The position numbers were made by a program, and so were the translations under genes. From contig SVMI01000001.1 in the NCBI GenBank assembly GCA_015067495.1, positions 1 to 64,000 of the forward strand: 64,000 nucleotides of DNA, in the 5' to 3' direction. Shown here in pieces: positions 10,125 through 19,431 of the stretch. The stretch's first letter is position 1; every line of letters begins with the position of its first letter. This stretch comes from Oscillospiraceae bacterium. GTDB lineage: Bacteria > Bacillota > Clostridia > Oscillospirales > Oscillospiraceae. A model generated the notes under the pieces. The model was not told the DNA's origin, ran no database searches, and was given only the letters and a program-made list of their open reading frames with translations.

Positions 10125-10796
10125 TCAGTCTCTAAGCTTACGGCGCAGTGCCAGCATGGCTACAACAGCACAGGAGGAGACGACCATCAGGGTGATCCAA
10201 AGGGTCAGCTCATCGTTCATCTTATCAAAGGTGGGAGGAACAATCAGATCGCTTTCCATGCAGAAAGCCAGAACGCCTGTGTTCTCAAGCTCAATGGTGA
10301 TCGTTCCGTCGCCGTTGTTGATAACGTTGTCGATCCGCTTCCATTCGCCGTCATAAATGTATACCAACACCGGCACATCCGGCTTCACGCCCAGATCAAA
10401 GGTGAGCTTGAGGTCCACTTCGCCGTCGTAAAAAACCGGATCGGCATTGGGATCGTCGTTCTTCTCGATCACGCTGACATCAAGCAGATCCCGGATAACA
10501 TAGTTCTTATCATCCGGATAGGGCAGCTTCATGTCGCCGTCGGTCAGTGCCTCATAGACATCGACCAGCTCCTGCTCCATTTCATTTCTGTCGGCAGGCG
10601 GGGTATCCAGTGCGTCTGCAACGGGCGTGATCAGCAGATCCAGCTCCTTAGCCGTGGGCGTTGTGATCTCAGGATCGCCGACCAGATCGGGATGATCCTT
10701 GTAAGAAATGCTGGGAACAAAGTCCGCAGCAGCCACCGGCAGAACGATAACAGCGCAGACCGCCATCACGATCAGCAGGGAAATTAACTTCTTCAT
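10125..10796 (-). CDS. Exported protein with C-terminal membrane anchor, function unknown
   Basis: The 223 residues begin with a clear signal peptide (MKKLISLL, hydrophobic core, cleavage after AAA near residue 24) and end with a single membrane segment followed by the basic tail RRKLRD. This is the pattern of a surface domain held by a C-terminal transmembrane anchor, not of an LPXTG protein. The middle contains an acidic region and a beta-rich part (VYIYDGEWKRID..GDGTITIELEN) that recalls the Ig-like tails of BspA-type surface proteins. I do not recognise the family. Its place between the tyrosine phosphatase and the LCP ligase suggests a part in polysaccharide export or display. GGAGTGG precedes the ATG. 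Confidence 0.7.
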   Translation of the reverse strand: MKKLISLLIVMAVCAVIVLPVAAADFVPSISYKDHPDLVGDPEITTPTAKELDLLITPVADALDTPPADRNEMEQELVDVYEALTDGDMKLPYPDDKNYVIRDLLDVSVIEKNDDPNADPVFYDGEVDLKLTFDLGVKPDVPVLVYIYDGEWKRIDNVINNGDGTITIELENTGVLAFCMESDLIVPPTFDKMNDELTLWITLMVVSSCAVVAMLALRRKLRD

Positions 10797-10839
10797 AATA
10801 CCACTCCGTTTCCTTCAATGGTGTGTCGTACCGCGCTGC

Positions 10840-11547
10840 TCAAGGTGCTATTTTCAGTACGCGGTTTTCATGCATATGTATGCGTGCAAGTGCGTCGGAT
10901 CCGATCTTTGCTCGGATGTGTTCCACGGCATCTGCCATGTTTGGTGTTCGTTCCGCCAGATTGTGGCAATCGGAGCCAAGCAGGTGGATGGCATCCGCTT
11001 TCAGCAGGCGCAGCATCAGCTTCTCAACATGTCGATCGGTAAAGGCTTCTGCATTTGCCTGCACCAATACAGGCAGCTGTGACAACCGCTTCGGGATATT
11101 GTAGGTTCTCCACGGTCCAATATAGCGGTCAATATGTGCAATGATCGGCACTAGACGCTGCCGTTCCCAAATCGCTCTCAGCTCAGAGAACATGGCGTCG
11201 TCCCACGGTGCTGCCGGCATTTCAATCAGTACGCTGTCCGTTCCCCGGATCTTCAGCTCATGCAGAAACGCCGTTTCACTGATGCCGCGGAAAAAACTGA
11301 CCTCAGCACCGATCAAAAGCTCCGGCAACCCGGTGTGATTTCTCATTTCACTGCGCAGCACCTGTTCCGCGCGGTCTCGTCTTTGCAGAAAGCGCTCCAG
11401 CTTATCTTCGTGTGCATAGAAATGAGGCGTGGCAACCACATGGGTGATTCCCTGCCGGGCTTCCATGCAAAGCATTTCCATGGACATCTCCCGTGAGGTG
11501 CTTCCGTCATCAATGCCCGGAAGGATGTGACTGTGGAAATCGACCAT
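10840..11547 (-). CDS. PHP-type protein-tyrosine phosphatase (CpsB/YwqE family)
   Basis: The 235-residue protein carries the metal-binding motifs of the CpsB/YwqE branch of PHP phosphatases: DFHSHILPGIDDGS at the very start, ATPHF near residue 40, GAEVSF near residue 82, IAHIDRY near residue 140 and GSDCHN near residue 192. These ligands hold the metal cluster that removes phosphate from tyrosines. Its substrate should be the BY-kinase encoded just upstream (11560..13140), the usual pairing in Gram-positive capsule loci, where kinase and phosphatase cycle to control chain length and export. The gap to the kinase gene is 12 bases and an AAGGACG site precedes the ATG. Confidence 0.92.
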   Translation of the reverse strand: MVDFHSHILPGIDDGSTSREMSMEMLCMEARQGITHVVATPHFYAHEDKLERFLQRRDRAEQVLRSEMRNHTGLPELLIGAEVSFFRGISETAFLHELKIRGTDSVLIEMPAAPWDDAMFSELRAIWERQRLVPIIAHIDRYIGPWRTYNIPKRLSQLPVLVQANAEAFTDRHVEKLMLRLLKADAIHLLGSDCHNLAERTPNMADAVEHIRAKIGSDALARIHMHENRVLKIAP

Positions 11548-11559
11548 GATGCGCCGTCC

Positions 11560-13140
11560 TTATTCTGTCTTGGAAGATTTCTCCGCCTTCTCCTGCTGCG
11601 GGGGCTGACTGTAGGATCTTCCATATCCTCTGTAACTACGGTAGTAGCCGTGGTAACCGTAGCCATAGCCATAACGCTTATAGTAGCGGTGCAGATATTT
11701 GTAGCTGTAGCCGGCAGCTTCTTCGCTGGCATAGTTGAAGACAATGCCCAAAATTCTGGCACCGACAAATGCAAACTGACGCAGCGTCTCTCTGAGTGCA
11801 ATGCGGTTACAGTAATTCTGGCGAACCACCAGCAGCATGCCATCGGCGATCTTGGCAGTTGTCAACGCATCACCGACTTCGCCGACAGGAGGCAGGTCAA
11901 GAATCAGATAGTCATAGTTCTGACGCAGCTTTTCTAATGTCCGTTCCATTTTCTTGGAGCCCAGCAGTTCCATGGGGTTGGGCGGAATGCTGCCGGAAGA
12001 AATGACATGGAAAGCATGCTCATCGGACTTGATGTTGCAGTACTGGATCAGGTTTTCCTCCGTGACCTGACCGGACAGGAAGTCCGACAGACCGGGCGCC
12101 GGATGAACATCCAGCTTATCCGCAACGGAGGGGCAACGCATATCACAGTCCAGCAGCAGGACGCGCTTGCCCAACTGAGACAGAGAATAGGCAAGGTTAA
12201 CTGCCGTCAAGCTCTTGCCCTCACCTGCCAGTGCGCTGCTGACACCGATAATATGGCACTGCTTGCTGTCCGTGAAGGAGAACTGCAGCTTGGTTCGCAG
12301 CAGCTTGTATGCTTCCGATGCAGCAAAGCTGATGTTCGGACCGACCAATTCGGCAGAGTCGTCGGAATCCGGCTGACGATAGCCATAGCCATATCTGCGG
12401 TATTTGTAATAGCCGCCCCTTGCAGGCTTATCCATATTGGGAACAGTTGCCAGAATGGGATGCCCATCCGCTGTGCGCAGAACATCCTCTTCCTTGCGGA
12501 TGACAACATCGAACAGCTCACGCAGGATAACAATCACACAGACCGCCAGCGCGCCAATCAAGAAACCGACCAGCGTATTCGTGGTATAGTTCGGAGAGCT
12601 GGGGCTGGAGGGAACGATCGCAGAATCAACGATCTTCGCAGAGCTGCCGTTAATGATGCTGTCGATGCGTTTCGGAAGGATGTAGGCGATGGCACTGGCA
12701 ATGCGCTCCGCCTCTGCGGGATCCGTATGGGTGACCACGACCTGAAAGATTTCTGTCGAGTCTACCGCGGCGGCTGAAATCATGCCCTTAACGGAGCCGT
12801 ATGAGTATTTTACTCCGGCGTAGTCGATCACATCATTGATCGTTTCGCGGGTATTTAAGATAACAATGTAGGACTTAACCAGACCGCGGGACGCAGAAAT
12901 ATCTGCCGAGGTAATGCTTCCGATGGAAACATCGCCCAAAGACAGAGAGTTGTTGTTGACATAGAACATGACCGAAGACTGATACTTCGGCTCTATAAGG
13001 AAAATGGTACCGACCAAGGTCAGCGCTGCACAAAGCACCGCAACAATGCCGATCACCCATATCTTATTCATCAGCGCAGACAGTATGCGCTGCACGTCTA
13101 TTGTTAACTCGCCATTTTTTTCTACTTCTTTTTCATCCAT
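11560..13140 (-). CDS. Fused Wzz-type co-polymerase and bacterial tyrosine (BY) kinase with two Tyr clusters
   Basis: I start this gene at ATG 13140 (526 residues) because AAAGGTGG lies nine bases upstream. Membrane segments at about residues 27-49 and 188-208 enclose an external Wzz domain; the second follows a Pro/Ser-rich stretch, as in chain-length regulators. The cytoplasmic part is a BY-kinase: LLRTKLQF, Walker A ALAGEGKS (303-310, Ala where Pro is usual), Walker A' LLLDCD (328-333) and Walker B LILDLPP (412-418). The tail, residues 478-511, holds 14 tyrosines for autophosphorylation. A second cluster of six tyrosines lies at 244-254, between membrane and kinase. In many Gram-positives the two halves are separate proteins (CpsC and CpsD); here they are fused. 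The partner phosphatase follows at once. Confidence 0.93.
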   Translation of the reverse strand: MDEKEVEKNGELTIDVQRILSALMNKIWVIGIVAVLCAALTLVGTIFLIEPKYQSSVMFYVNNNSLSLGDVSIGSITSADISASRGLVKSYIVILNTRETINDVIDYAGVKYSYGSVKGMISAAAVDSTEIFQVVVTHTDPAEAERIASAIAYILPKRIDSIINGSSAKIVDSAIVPSSPSSPNYTTNTLVGFLIGALAVCVIVILRELFDVVIRKEEDVLRTADGHPILATVPNMDKPARGGYYKYRRYGYGYRQPDSDDSAELVGPNISFAASEAYKLLRTKLQFSFTDSKQCHIIGVSSALAGEGKSLTAVNLAYSLSQLGKRVLLLDCDMRCPSVADKLDVHPAPGLSDFLSGQVTEENLIQYCNIKSDEHAFHVISSGSIPPNPMELLGSKKMERTLEKLRQNYDYLILDLPPVGEVGDALTTAKIADGMLLVVRQNYCNRIALRETLRQFAFVGARILGIVFNYASEEAAGYSYKYLHRYYKRYGYGYGYHGYYRSYRGYGRSYSQPPQQEKAEKSSKTE

Positions 13141-13218
13141 GATGGTTTCCCACCTTTCTGTGATAACCACGCACCGCACATTGCGATGCGATACTACTCG
13201 ATCATATACTACAGTACC

Positions 13219-13247
13219 ATGATACCAGTTTTCATAAATAAAGTCAA
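13219..13247 (-). promoter_or_regulatory. Sigma-A type promoter of the BY-kinase operon
   Basis: TTGACT (13242-13247) and TATCAT (13219-13224) on the minus strand are 17 bases apart, with TGG directly before the -10 box. The predicted 5' leader is about 72 bases. The site lies in the 135-base gap between the flippase stop and the kinase start, and separates polymer synthesis genes from control genes. The TGGTATCATG core is the same as at the heparinase promoter (7728-7756). Confidence 0.75.
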
Positions 13248-13275
13248 TCGAAAAATCAGTCCAGTAAACTATTCC

Positions 13276-14556
13276 CTACCGGAAAAGCACTGCCTTTACC
13301 ATCAATACAGAATTCTCTCTCAATTCTCTGATAAAGAACGGAATTACGATTGTTGCAATTTGTGTCACCAGCGATGCCGCAGCCGCGCCGCTTGCGCCCC
13401 ACAGCGGAATAAAGAAGAAATTCAGAACCACATTGATGATCGCAGAAGAGCAATAAATGTATTTCAAATATTTCTGCTTTTTCATGCAAACGATCCATGC
13501 ATTTCTGGCAACCCCCAGATAGGAGAATGCTGTGTACCATGTAACGATGCGCAACGGTCCAACCGCCGGGGCATATGCATTGCCGTAGAGCAACGCAATC
13601 AAGGGTTTTCCTAAAATTGTAAAGAAAACAGATACAAACATAGCCAGATAAAAAACAATCGCATACAACATCTTGTTTTTCTTATCAAATTGCGCTTTAT
13701 CCCGACTGAACGCTTCCATAATGGGAGGATATAAGGAATCAATAATTGCGCTCAGTATAAAGCACCACATATTGCTCAATGCAATAGCTGTTGAGTAATA
13801 GCCTATTTCAGCATCATTCATCATGTGTTTAAGCATGATCTTATCTGTTTGTGCGTAAACGGCCACCATCAAACTCGGAAAAATAAAATGATAGCTTTTC
13901 TTGAGCAGCTGTTTTCCATATTGCAGCGAGATGCAGAGTTTTTGCCCACCATGTCTTATATAACACACAAAAAGAACCATGCCAACACAGATATAATCAA
14001 CTGTCGTCGCGAATGCAAAGTACTCAACAGACTTTCCGTTGATCAACAGGATCACTTTATAAATAGCTGTAATAATATACGCAACCAACGTTGTAATTGC
14101 GGTCACTTTTGATTGAAGCTTCGCCTGAAACCAATACTTGAACAATTCAAATATTTGAAATATGCAGCCAACAGAACAAAGTCCAACCACAATTTGCGTC
14201 GTTGTTTCACCTGCATCCAGAACACTGGATATTCCTACGATCAAAGCAGCAGATGCAAAGCTGGAGATCGCTCGCAACAGCAACGCTGTTCCGATAATTT
14301 CGCCTTCCCTCTCCGAATTGTCGACGAATTCCTTAACAATAACAGAATTGATTCCCAAGGTGCATATCGCCGCAAAAAAAGTGGTGTACGCTCCGGCATA
14401 ATTTATGAGTCCGTAATTAGACGGTCCTAAGTAACGGGTCGTTAACACTCCGACTACCAAGCTAACGACCATTTGAGCAATCCTTCCCGCTACGATCCAT
14501 CCTGCATTTTGCGCGACGCGATTTTGTAGCAGGCTTTTAATTTTTTTCTGGAACAT
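13276..14556 (-). CDS. Wzx-type polysaccharide flippase
   Basis: The protein is a multi-pass membrane protein with alternating hydrophobic helices over its whole 426 residues, early AGWIVAGRIAQMVVSL and TRYLGPSNYGL segments, and a final pair of helices. This is the classic layout of oligosaccharide flippases (MOP/RfbX superfamily), which turn lipid-linked repeat units across the membrane. I prefer the ATG at 14556 over the one at 14565, because AAAGGA lies eight bases before the former and overlaps the latter. It overlaps the preceding glycosyltransferase gene by 20 bases and is the last gene of the synthesis operon. A 120-base sample inside it (13681-13800) has 46 G+C. Confidence 0.88.
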   Translation of the reverse strand: MFQKKIKSLLQNRVAQNAGWIVAGRIAQMVVSLVVGVLTTRYLGPSNYGLINYAGAYTTFFAAICTLGINSVIVKEFVDNSEREGEIIGTALLLRAISSFASAALIVGISSVLDAGETTTQIVVGLCSVGCIFQIFELFKYWFQAKLQSKVTAITTLVAYIITAIYKVILLINGKSVEYFAFATTVDYICVGMVLFVCYIRHGGQKLCISLQYGKQLLKKSYHFIFPSLMVAVYAQTDKIMLKHMMNDAEIGYYSTAIALSNMWCFILSAIIDSLYPPIMEAFSRDKAQFDKKNKMLYAIVFYLAMFVSVFFTILGKPLIALLYGNAYAPAVGPLRIVTWYTAFSYLGVARNAWIVCMKKQKYLKYIYCSSAIINVVLNFFFIPLWGASGAAAASLVTQIATIVIPFFIRELRENSVLMVKAVLFR

Positions 14557-15724
14557 ACCAATCATCCTTTAGTATTTCAGCTCTGCTACACACTCCCTGC
14601 GCATATAGTTCCGGCATTTCTTTTCCATTGCCAATTCTTTCTGCCAATTCAAGAAGCTTCATTGTCGCTGTTTTCGCATTCCACTCGTTTACCATGGTCA
14701 GGTACGCATTGCGCCCCATGGCAGCACGTTTTTCTTCATTCTCAAGAAGAAATTTAACTTTTCTGTATAGATCGTCTACATCTCCATCACGATAGATGCA
14801 GCCATTTTCTTTGTCTTTGATCAAATACGGAACAGAGCCAATGGCATGGCTGGCGACAACCGCGCAGCCGCTGTTCATGGATTCATTGAGCACTGCACCC
14901 CAGCCTTCCCTGCGGTCGGACGTAAACAGGAAGATTTCACTTTGCTCCATGTGCGTTCGCACTTCTTCCGGCTTCATCGCTCCCAGCAGATGCACACAAT
15001 CGGTCAGTCCTTCGTCAGCAACCATTTGCGTCACCGTTTTCTCTAACTCGCCGGTTCCGATGATATTCAATTCAAAACAATATCCCTCTTTTTTCAGACG
15101 CTTGGCAATTTCAACAGGGACTTCAGGATGCTTCAAATTCAAAAATCTAGCGACCCACAAAAGCGATGCTCTTTTCTTGGATGCGATCAGCTGATCCACA
15201 TCGGCATAGATTTTGACTTCCGGAAAATAGCCCCATTTATAATGACGGTTTTTAAAGAGCGAAAAACTTGTATGATCTTTTGAAGCATACGCACTGGCGC
15301 AAAGTAAATAAATGTTGCTACTAGGAGGTGTTGCTTTATGCCAACGCAAAAAACAAAGCGGATATTGCCATAGCTTTAATTTATCCTTTAGCAACCGCTC
15401 AGAATAACGAAATACCAGCCTATTATTTTTATTTCTCGTTTTGATTAACGCAAGCGGTGCCGCTCCAATGATAACCACGTCAGCATCATCGATTTTTTGT
15501 TGATATTTCTTGCGATTGGCGTTAAAAACCGCACTTGTTACTACATAAGGGGGATAGTGCTGTATTCCCCAGCCCATGTTTTGCCGTTCTTCAGACATTG
15601 TCTCGGTTTCAATGAATGTATAGTTCTCTTTCAAAATTCTGTACATTTCCTCACAAAAAGGCTTTTGGTGATGGTTGAAGTAATTAGACAGAAAGATAAC
15701 AGATTTGACTTTTTTTTTGTTCAT
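14537..15724 (-). CDS. Glycosyltransferase, GT-B fold (GT4-like)
   Basis: The 395-residue protein ends in a typical GT4 sugar-nucleotide binding half: LLWVARFLNLKHPE, NIIGTGELE, then REGWGAVLNESMNSGCAVVAS near residue 270-290, where the Glu holds the nucleotide. The N-terminal half is less conserved and should bind the acceptor. It has no membrane segment and would work at the inner face of the membrane, adding a sugar to the lipid-linked repeat unit. It follows the polymerase gene by 68 bases and overlaps the flippase gene. The exact sugar cannot be told. Confidence 0.82.
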   Translation of the reverse strand: MNKKKVKSVIFLSNYFNHHQKPFCEEMYRILKENYTFIETETMSEERQNMGWGIQHYPPYVVTSAVFNANRKKYQQKIDDADVVIIGAAPLALIKTRNKNNRLVFRYSERLLKDKLKLWQYPLCFLRWHKATPPSSNIYLLCASAYASKDHTSFSLFKNRHYKWGYFPEVKIYADVDQLIASKKRASLLWVARFLNLKHPEVPVEIAKRLKKEGYCFELNIIGTGELEKTVTQMVADEGLTDCVHLLGAMKPEEVRTHMEQSEIFLFTSDRREGWGAVLNESMNSGCAVVASHAIGSVPYLIKDKENGCIYRDGDVDDLYRKVKFLLENEEKRAAMGRNAYLTMVNEWNAKTATMKLLELAERIGNGKEMPELYAQGVCSRAEILKDDWYVPEKN

Positions 15725-15792
15725 GCGACCTTCTAACCTCCCAATCGCTTACGCTCTCCTGCTTACATTAGAAATATAGGCACCATTCTCTG

Positions 15793-16983
15793 TTACGCTT
15801 TTTGATGGTTGCGTCTATCTTCAACCGACTGCAAAAACACCGGAATAAGAAGTGAGATTATCGGCAAGAACACCAGAACATCCATTGTATTGATACATAA
15901 AAACATCATACAAACAAAATAAACCATGCCTCTTGCGCCGGAACACTTCTTTCTCAAATCATTCAGCCATGCGCAAAAAGAGCTGATAAAGAACACACCA
16001 AACAAGCCATATTTTGCCATGGAATCAAAAAAAAACGAATGGGCACCCATTTTCTCGCCGCCAATCCAAATGTTATTTATGAAGGTATCAAGCGAAAGTT
16101 CATATAATTCCACACGCTTTAATCCTTCAAAATCGCCGCTACTTGACGCTTCAAGTAGCTGTCGAATGCGTTTGACAATCCAGTGCAACTCCAGCTGTTT
16201 AGCAACATCATACAAACCAAGCAGGATCGGTTCCCACAACAGCACTATTACCACAACGCCAATCAGGATAATAAGCATCGTATTTCTGCGTTTTGTTCGC
16301 GTGTAAATGCTAAGAAATGTCACCACTAATGTCAAAAGAAGAGCCGCAGTATAAGACGCAAAAATCACCAGCATAAAGCAAGGGACGATCAGCGCGATCA
16401 GTCCAATTCTTGTTGTTGCATTCTTTTCCTGCACCGCCCATGTGAGCAGGCAAAATAAGACAAACACTGTGCCATATATAAAGCCATATCCACCAACACC
16501 CTGTTTGTAATACTCAGCTCTTTCTGCTTCTGTGGCAGCACCGGCCAACAAGCGTGCCGCTTCATTGTCCCTCATGACGACACGCAGGGTTGCAATTACG
16601 CCAATTGCAAATATCACCAAAAACAGATTAACTACTTTTTTTCTTGATTTTACATCAAAAATTGGTTCTGTTATCACATATATGGTCGGCCACATAATAA
16701 ACGGAAGGTAGCTGCCCCACATTATTATCGCGCCCTCGCCTTTTACCAGTATGCCAATCGCAATAACGACGAGGGTGGCCACGGCTAACCGCCATACTGC
16801 TTTGTTTTCGTTGTTGAACACACACTTTCTTTTTCTGAATACGTCAAGAATCAGAATCGACAGGAATATCACTGCAGTGGCTATAAAGTTGTAATATGCT
16901 TGAAAAAAAGTAAATGTATGAAAAATCAACAATACTGTTGCCAAAATAAGGATCATCTTGTCAAGCGTAATTTTAATTTTCAA
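15793..16983 (-). CDS. Wzy-like O-antigen/exopolysaccharide polymerase
   Basis: This 396-residue protein is strongly hydrophobic with roughly ten to twelve membrane segments and one larger external loop (about residues 275-320), the topology of Wzy/O-antigen ligase proteins. The loop carries LYELSLDTFINNIWIGGE, and the segment HSFFFDSMAKYG follows, a pattern common in this superfamily. Together with the Wzx flippase and the Wzz kinase it completes a Wzx/Wzy-dependent pathway. The start codon is TTG at 16983; GGGAGGAG five bases upstream decides it. Sequence conservation in this family is low, so the call rests on topology and context as much as on motifs. Confidence 0.8.
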   Translation of the reverse strand: MKIKITLDKMILILATVLLIFHTFTFFQAYYNFIATAVIFLSILILDVFRKRKCVFNNENKAVWRLAVATLVVIAIGILVKGEGAIIMWGSYLPFIMWPTIYVITEPIFDVKSRKKVVNLFLVIFAIGVIATLRVVMRDNEAARLLAGAATEAERAEYYKQGVGGYGFIYGTVFVLFCLLTWAVQEKNATTRIGLIALIVPCFMLVIFASYTAALLLTLVVTFLSIYTRTKRRNTMLIILIGVVVIVLLWEPILLGLYDVAKQLELHWIVKRIRQLLEASSSGDFEGLKRVELYELSLDTFINNIWIGGEKMGAHSFFFDSMAKYGLFGVFFISSFCAWLNDLRKKCSGARGMVYFVCMMFLCINTMDVLVFLPIISLLIPVFLQSVEDRRNHQKA

Positions 16984-17016
16984 ACAAACTCCTCCCTTCA
17001 GGCTCCTGCCGATTTC

Positions 17017-18210
17017 TTATGACACGATGGTATATAGATCAATGTATTCTCGAAATCTCCTCGTCATATCAAATTCGTTTGCCCTTTTTAAACACATCTC
17101 TTTGCTATACGGCAAGGTTTCGCAGATGTGAACGAGTTCCTTTTCCAGAGCATCTATATCATCACAATCTACTACTGCCCCACTTGTTGCATTCGGAATT
17201 TCAGGGCTGCCTCCCGTGCGAAATGTCAATACAGGTGTACCACACGCAATTGCTTCCATATTCACAGTCGGATAGGTGTCTTCTCTTGTCGGATTAACAA
17301 ACAAATCCGCCGCTGTATAGATTTCTGCCAATTCTTTCTGATTATGCGTCCTGTGGATTGAAATAATAGAAGCGGGCAATTGCTTGTCTACGCTGTCATC
17401 TGTACCGACCAAAACAATTTGATATTTCTGCGCATCCAGACGCGTCGCCATCTCAACAAAAACATCCAAGCCCTTACGAACATTCCACCCAAACGCAACA
17501 CCTAGTATAATCTTTTTGGATTCTGAAATGTGATGCCTTGCTCTGAAATCGCTCTCTGTAGGCTTAAAAACAGACAGATCAATCCCGTTATGAATCACTT
17601 TCACAGAGCAATCCCTCAAAAACGACTCTTTTACTAAATCCGCAAGCCATTGTGATGGTGTGACAAGTGTTACATCTGAAAGCGCGGTAAGCCATCTTTT
17701 CTTATCTTCTAAACACTTTTTTGTGGTGTCTATTTTACATCTCGGACTACTTGCCAGCTGCGGACAATTTCCGCAAGTTTCTTTCCACTTTTCACATTGT
17801 ACAAAAGTAAAGTGTGGGCACTTGCCCGTAAACAGCCAGCAGTCGTGCATTGTGATGATTACTCTGATGGCGGATTTTTCGAGATACCGAAACAGGATTG
17901 GCAAATTCAAGTAGCTACCGTGCAGGTTGTGCAGATGGATCACATCTGGAGAGATTTTTCTCAACTTTCGAACAAGGCGACATGTGGGAATATGAGAAAA
18001 ATAACCATGCCTGCCCAAATTGCGCGCCAGCACCGCATGGCTGTGCAGTTCAAAATAATTTCCGATTCGGAACATATTCTTTTCCGTGGCATTGCCGACT
18101 TCATAAAATATGTAGCTTTCATGCCCATCGTCCAGCAACCGTCTGTGGATCGCCTTGGCAATATTCCCGGTGCTCCCGGATGCGTAGCAATTAATCTGTA
18201 CAACCTTCAT
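17017..18210 (-). CDS. Glycosyltransferase, GT4 family, colanic-acid WcaC-like
   Basis: The 397 residues contain both GT-B halves. The N-terminal half has IHLHNLHGSYLNL and TMHDCWLFTGKCPHF followed by a CEKWKETCGNCP cysteine cluster, which is typical of glycosyltransferases near the colanic-acid type WcaC group. The C-terminal half has VIHNGIDLSVFKP, GVAFGWNVRKGLDVF and NPTREDTYPTVNMEAIACGTPV, the nucleotide-sugar site. It is a cytoplasmic or membrane-associated enzyme extending the repeat unit. The start ATG at 18210 has AAGGA eight bases upstream and lies four bases after the stop of the preceding gene. Confidence 0.86.
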   Translation of the reverse strand: MKVVQINCYASGSTGNIAKAIHRRLLDDGHESYIFYEVGNATEKNMFRIGNYFELHSHAVLARNLGRHGYFSHIPTCRLVRKLRKISPDVIHLHNLHGSYLNLPILFRYLEKSAIRVIITMHDCWLFTGKCPHFTFVQCEKWKETCGNCPQLASSPRCKIDTTKKCLEDKKRWLTALSDVTLVTPSQWLADLVKESFLRDCSVKVIHNGIDLSVFKPTESDFRARHHISESKKIILGVAFGWNVRKGLDVFVEMATRLDAQKYQIVLVGTDDSVDKQLPASIISIHRTHNQKELAEIYTAADLFVNPTREDTYPTVNMEAIACGTPVLTFRTGGSPEIPNATSGAVVDCDDIDALEKELVHICETLPYSKEMCLKRANEFDMTRRFREYIDLYTIVS

Positions 18211-18214
18211 GATG

Positions 18215-19429
18215 TTATCCTTCGCTTATTTGTTGCTCTAAAAAAAGCAGAATCTTTTTTGCCTGCATGGCACTGTTTTTCTCTGCCATCACAAAGCTTC
18301 GCGCCTTCTCCCCTGCTTCCGTCAGATCGGTGCGTGACAGCACTTCATCAATGCAGGAGGCAATTACGGCAGGCACTCTGCCCGTTGTGGAAAAACAGTA
18401 TACGTAGTATTCCTCCGGGATACCCGGAAGAACCGTTGTCAGCAACGGTGTGCCGCTGAGCAGGTACTCCACCATCTTCGATGGGAAGGAGTATTTGGTA
18501 TAGTCATCCTCAGGATTGCGGATGTTCAGCAGCAGTGCTGCCTCCTTCTCCTTTTGCAGGACTTCCTCCCGGCTTACCCTTCCGAAGAACTTGATGCGGG
18601 GATCTTTTTCCGCCCGCTCCATGATCTCCTGCTCATAATCCCCCGAGCCAAACAGCCAAAGCTCACAATCCGTCTTGACTTTCTCAAAGCTGTCGACAAT
18701 GAGGTCAAGTCCGTATTTCTGATACAGCGCACCGGCATACATCAGTGCCGGCTTGGGGGCTTTTTCCGCCCGCACTCCGTCGAAAATCGTCACATCTGCA
18801 ATGGTTTCCATCACAGTATAAGGTTTCCCCGGTGCCACTGCGTCCGCCATGGCCTCAGTCAGGTAGACATAGCCATCAAACTGATCCTGCAGCGCCATCG
18901 CTTTTTCCCGGTAGCTGCCGGAAAAAAGGCGTTTCCACCAGACTTTGCTCTTAGTATAGGTGAACATGGTGGACGGCGCGTCGGTGATCATCGCATAGAT
19001 CTTGCAGCCATACTTTTTGCAGGCTTTCAGCATTTTCTCAGCAACGCTGGGGTATAAACCGTACATCAGCACGCACTTGTCGTGCGTATTCGCATTTGCC
19101 TTTGCCCATTTGCGGAACTGCCTGACCGTTCCTCTTGCATGTGCTGACTGCTTCAGCAACGGCAGATTGATCGCCGGCACGATATGCGATACGATTCGGT
19201 CCGTCAACGGATCGGTGCGTTTTCTTAGAAACAGCCGGTTGCCACCCGGGAACGTCGCAATGGATTCCGCCGCGACAACCGTCACCTCAACATCGGGATT
19301 TTCCGAAAAGCCCTTGATCAGCGCATATTCAAAATTCTGAGCCGACGCCGAAGGCTTGACCCTGCTTTTTTGCACGGTGGTGTTGAAGACCTCATTGGAA
19401 CAAACCGAGCCGAAATAGAATAGTTTCAT
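18215..19429 (-). CDS. Glycosyltransferase, GT-B fold
   Basis: I take the ATG at 19429 (404 residues) as start; a TTG at 19435 would overlap the previous stop. The sequence has a GT-B C-terminal half with ALMYAGALYQKYGLDL, ELWLFGSGDYEQEI, RIKFFGRVSREEV and FPSKMVEYLLSGTPLLTT, in which the nucleotide-binding Glu is present. The N-terminal half is divergent. It lies in an unbroken run of glycosyltransferase genes with gaps of only a few bases, so it should be co-translated with them. The sugar and linkage cannot be inferred. Confidence 0.82.
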   Translation of the reverse strand: MKLFYFGSVCSNEVFNTTVQKSRVKPSASAQNFEYALIKGFSENPDVEVTVVAAESIATFPGGNRLFLRKRTDPLTDRIVSHIVPAINLPLLKQSAHARGTVRQFRKWAKANANTHDKCVLMYGLYPSVAEKMLKACKKYGCKIYAMITDAPSTMFTYTKSKVWWKRLFSGSYREKAMALQDQFDGYVYLTEAMADAVAPGKPYTVMETIADVTIFDGVRAEKAPKPALMYAGALYQKYGLDLIVDSFEKVKTDCELWLFGSGDYEQEIMERAEKDPRIKFFGRVSREEVLQKEKEAALLLNIRNPEDDYTKYSFPSKMVEYLLSGTPLLTTVLPGIPEEYYVYCFSTTGRVPAVIASCIDEVLSRTDLTEAGEKARSFVMAEKNSAMQAKKILLFLEQQISEG

Positions 19430-19431
19430 AG

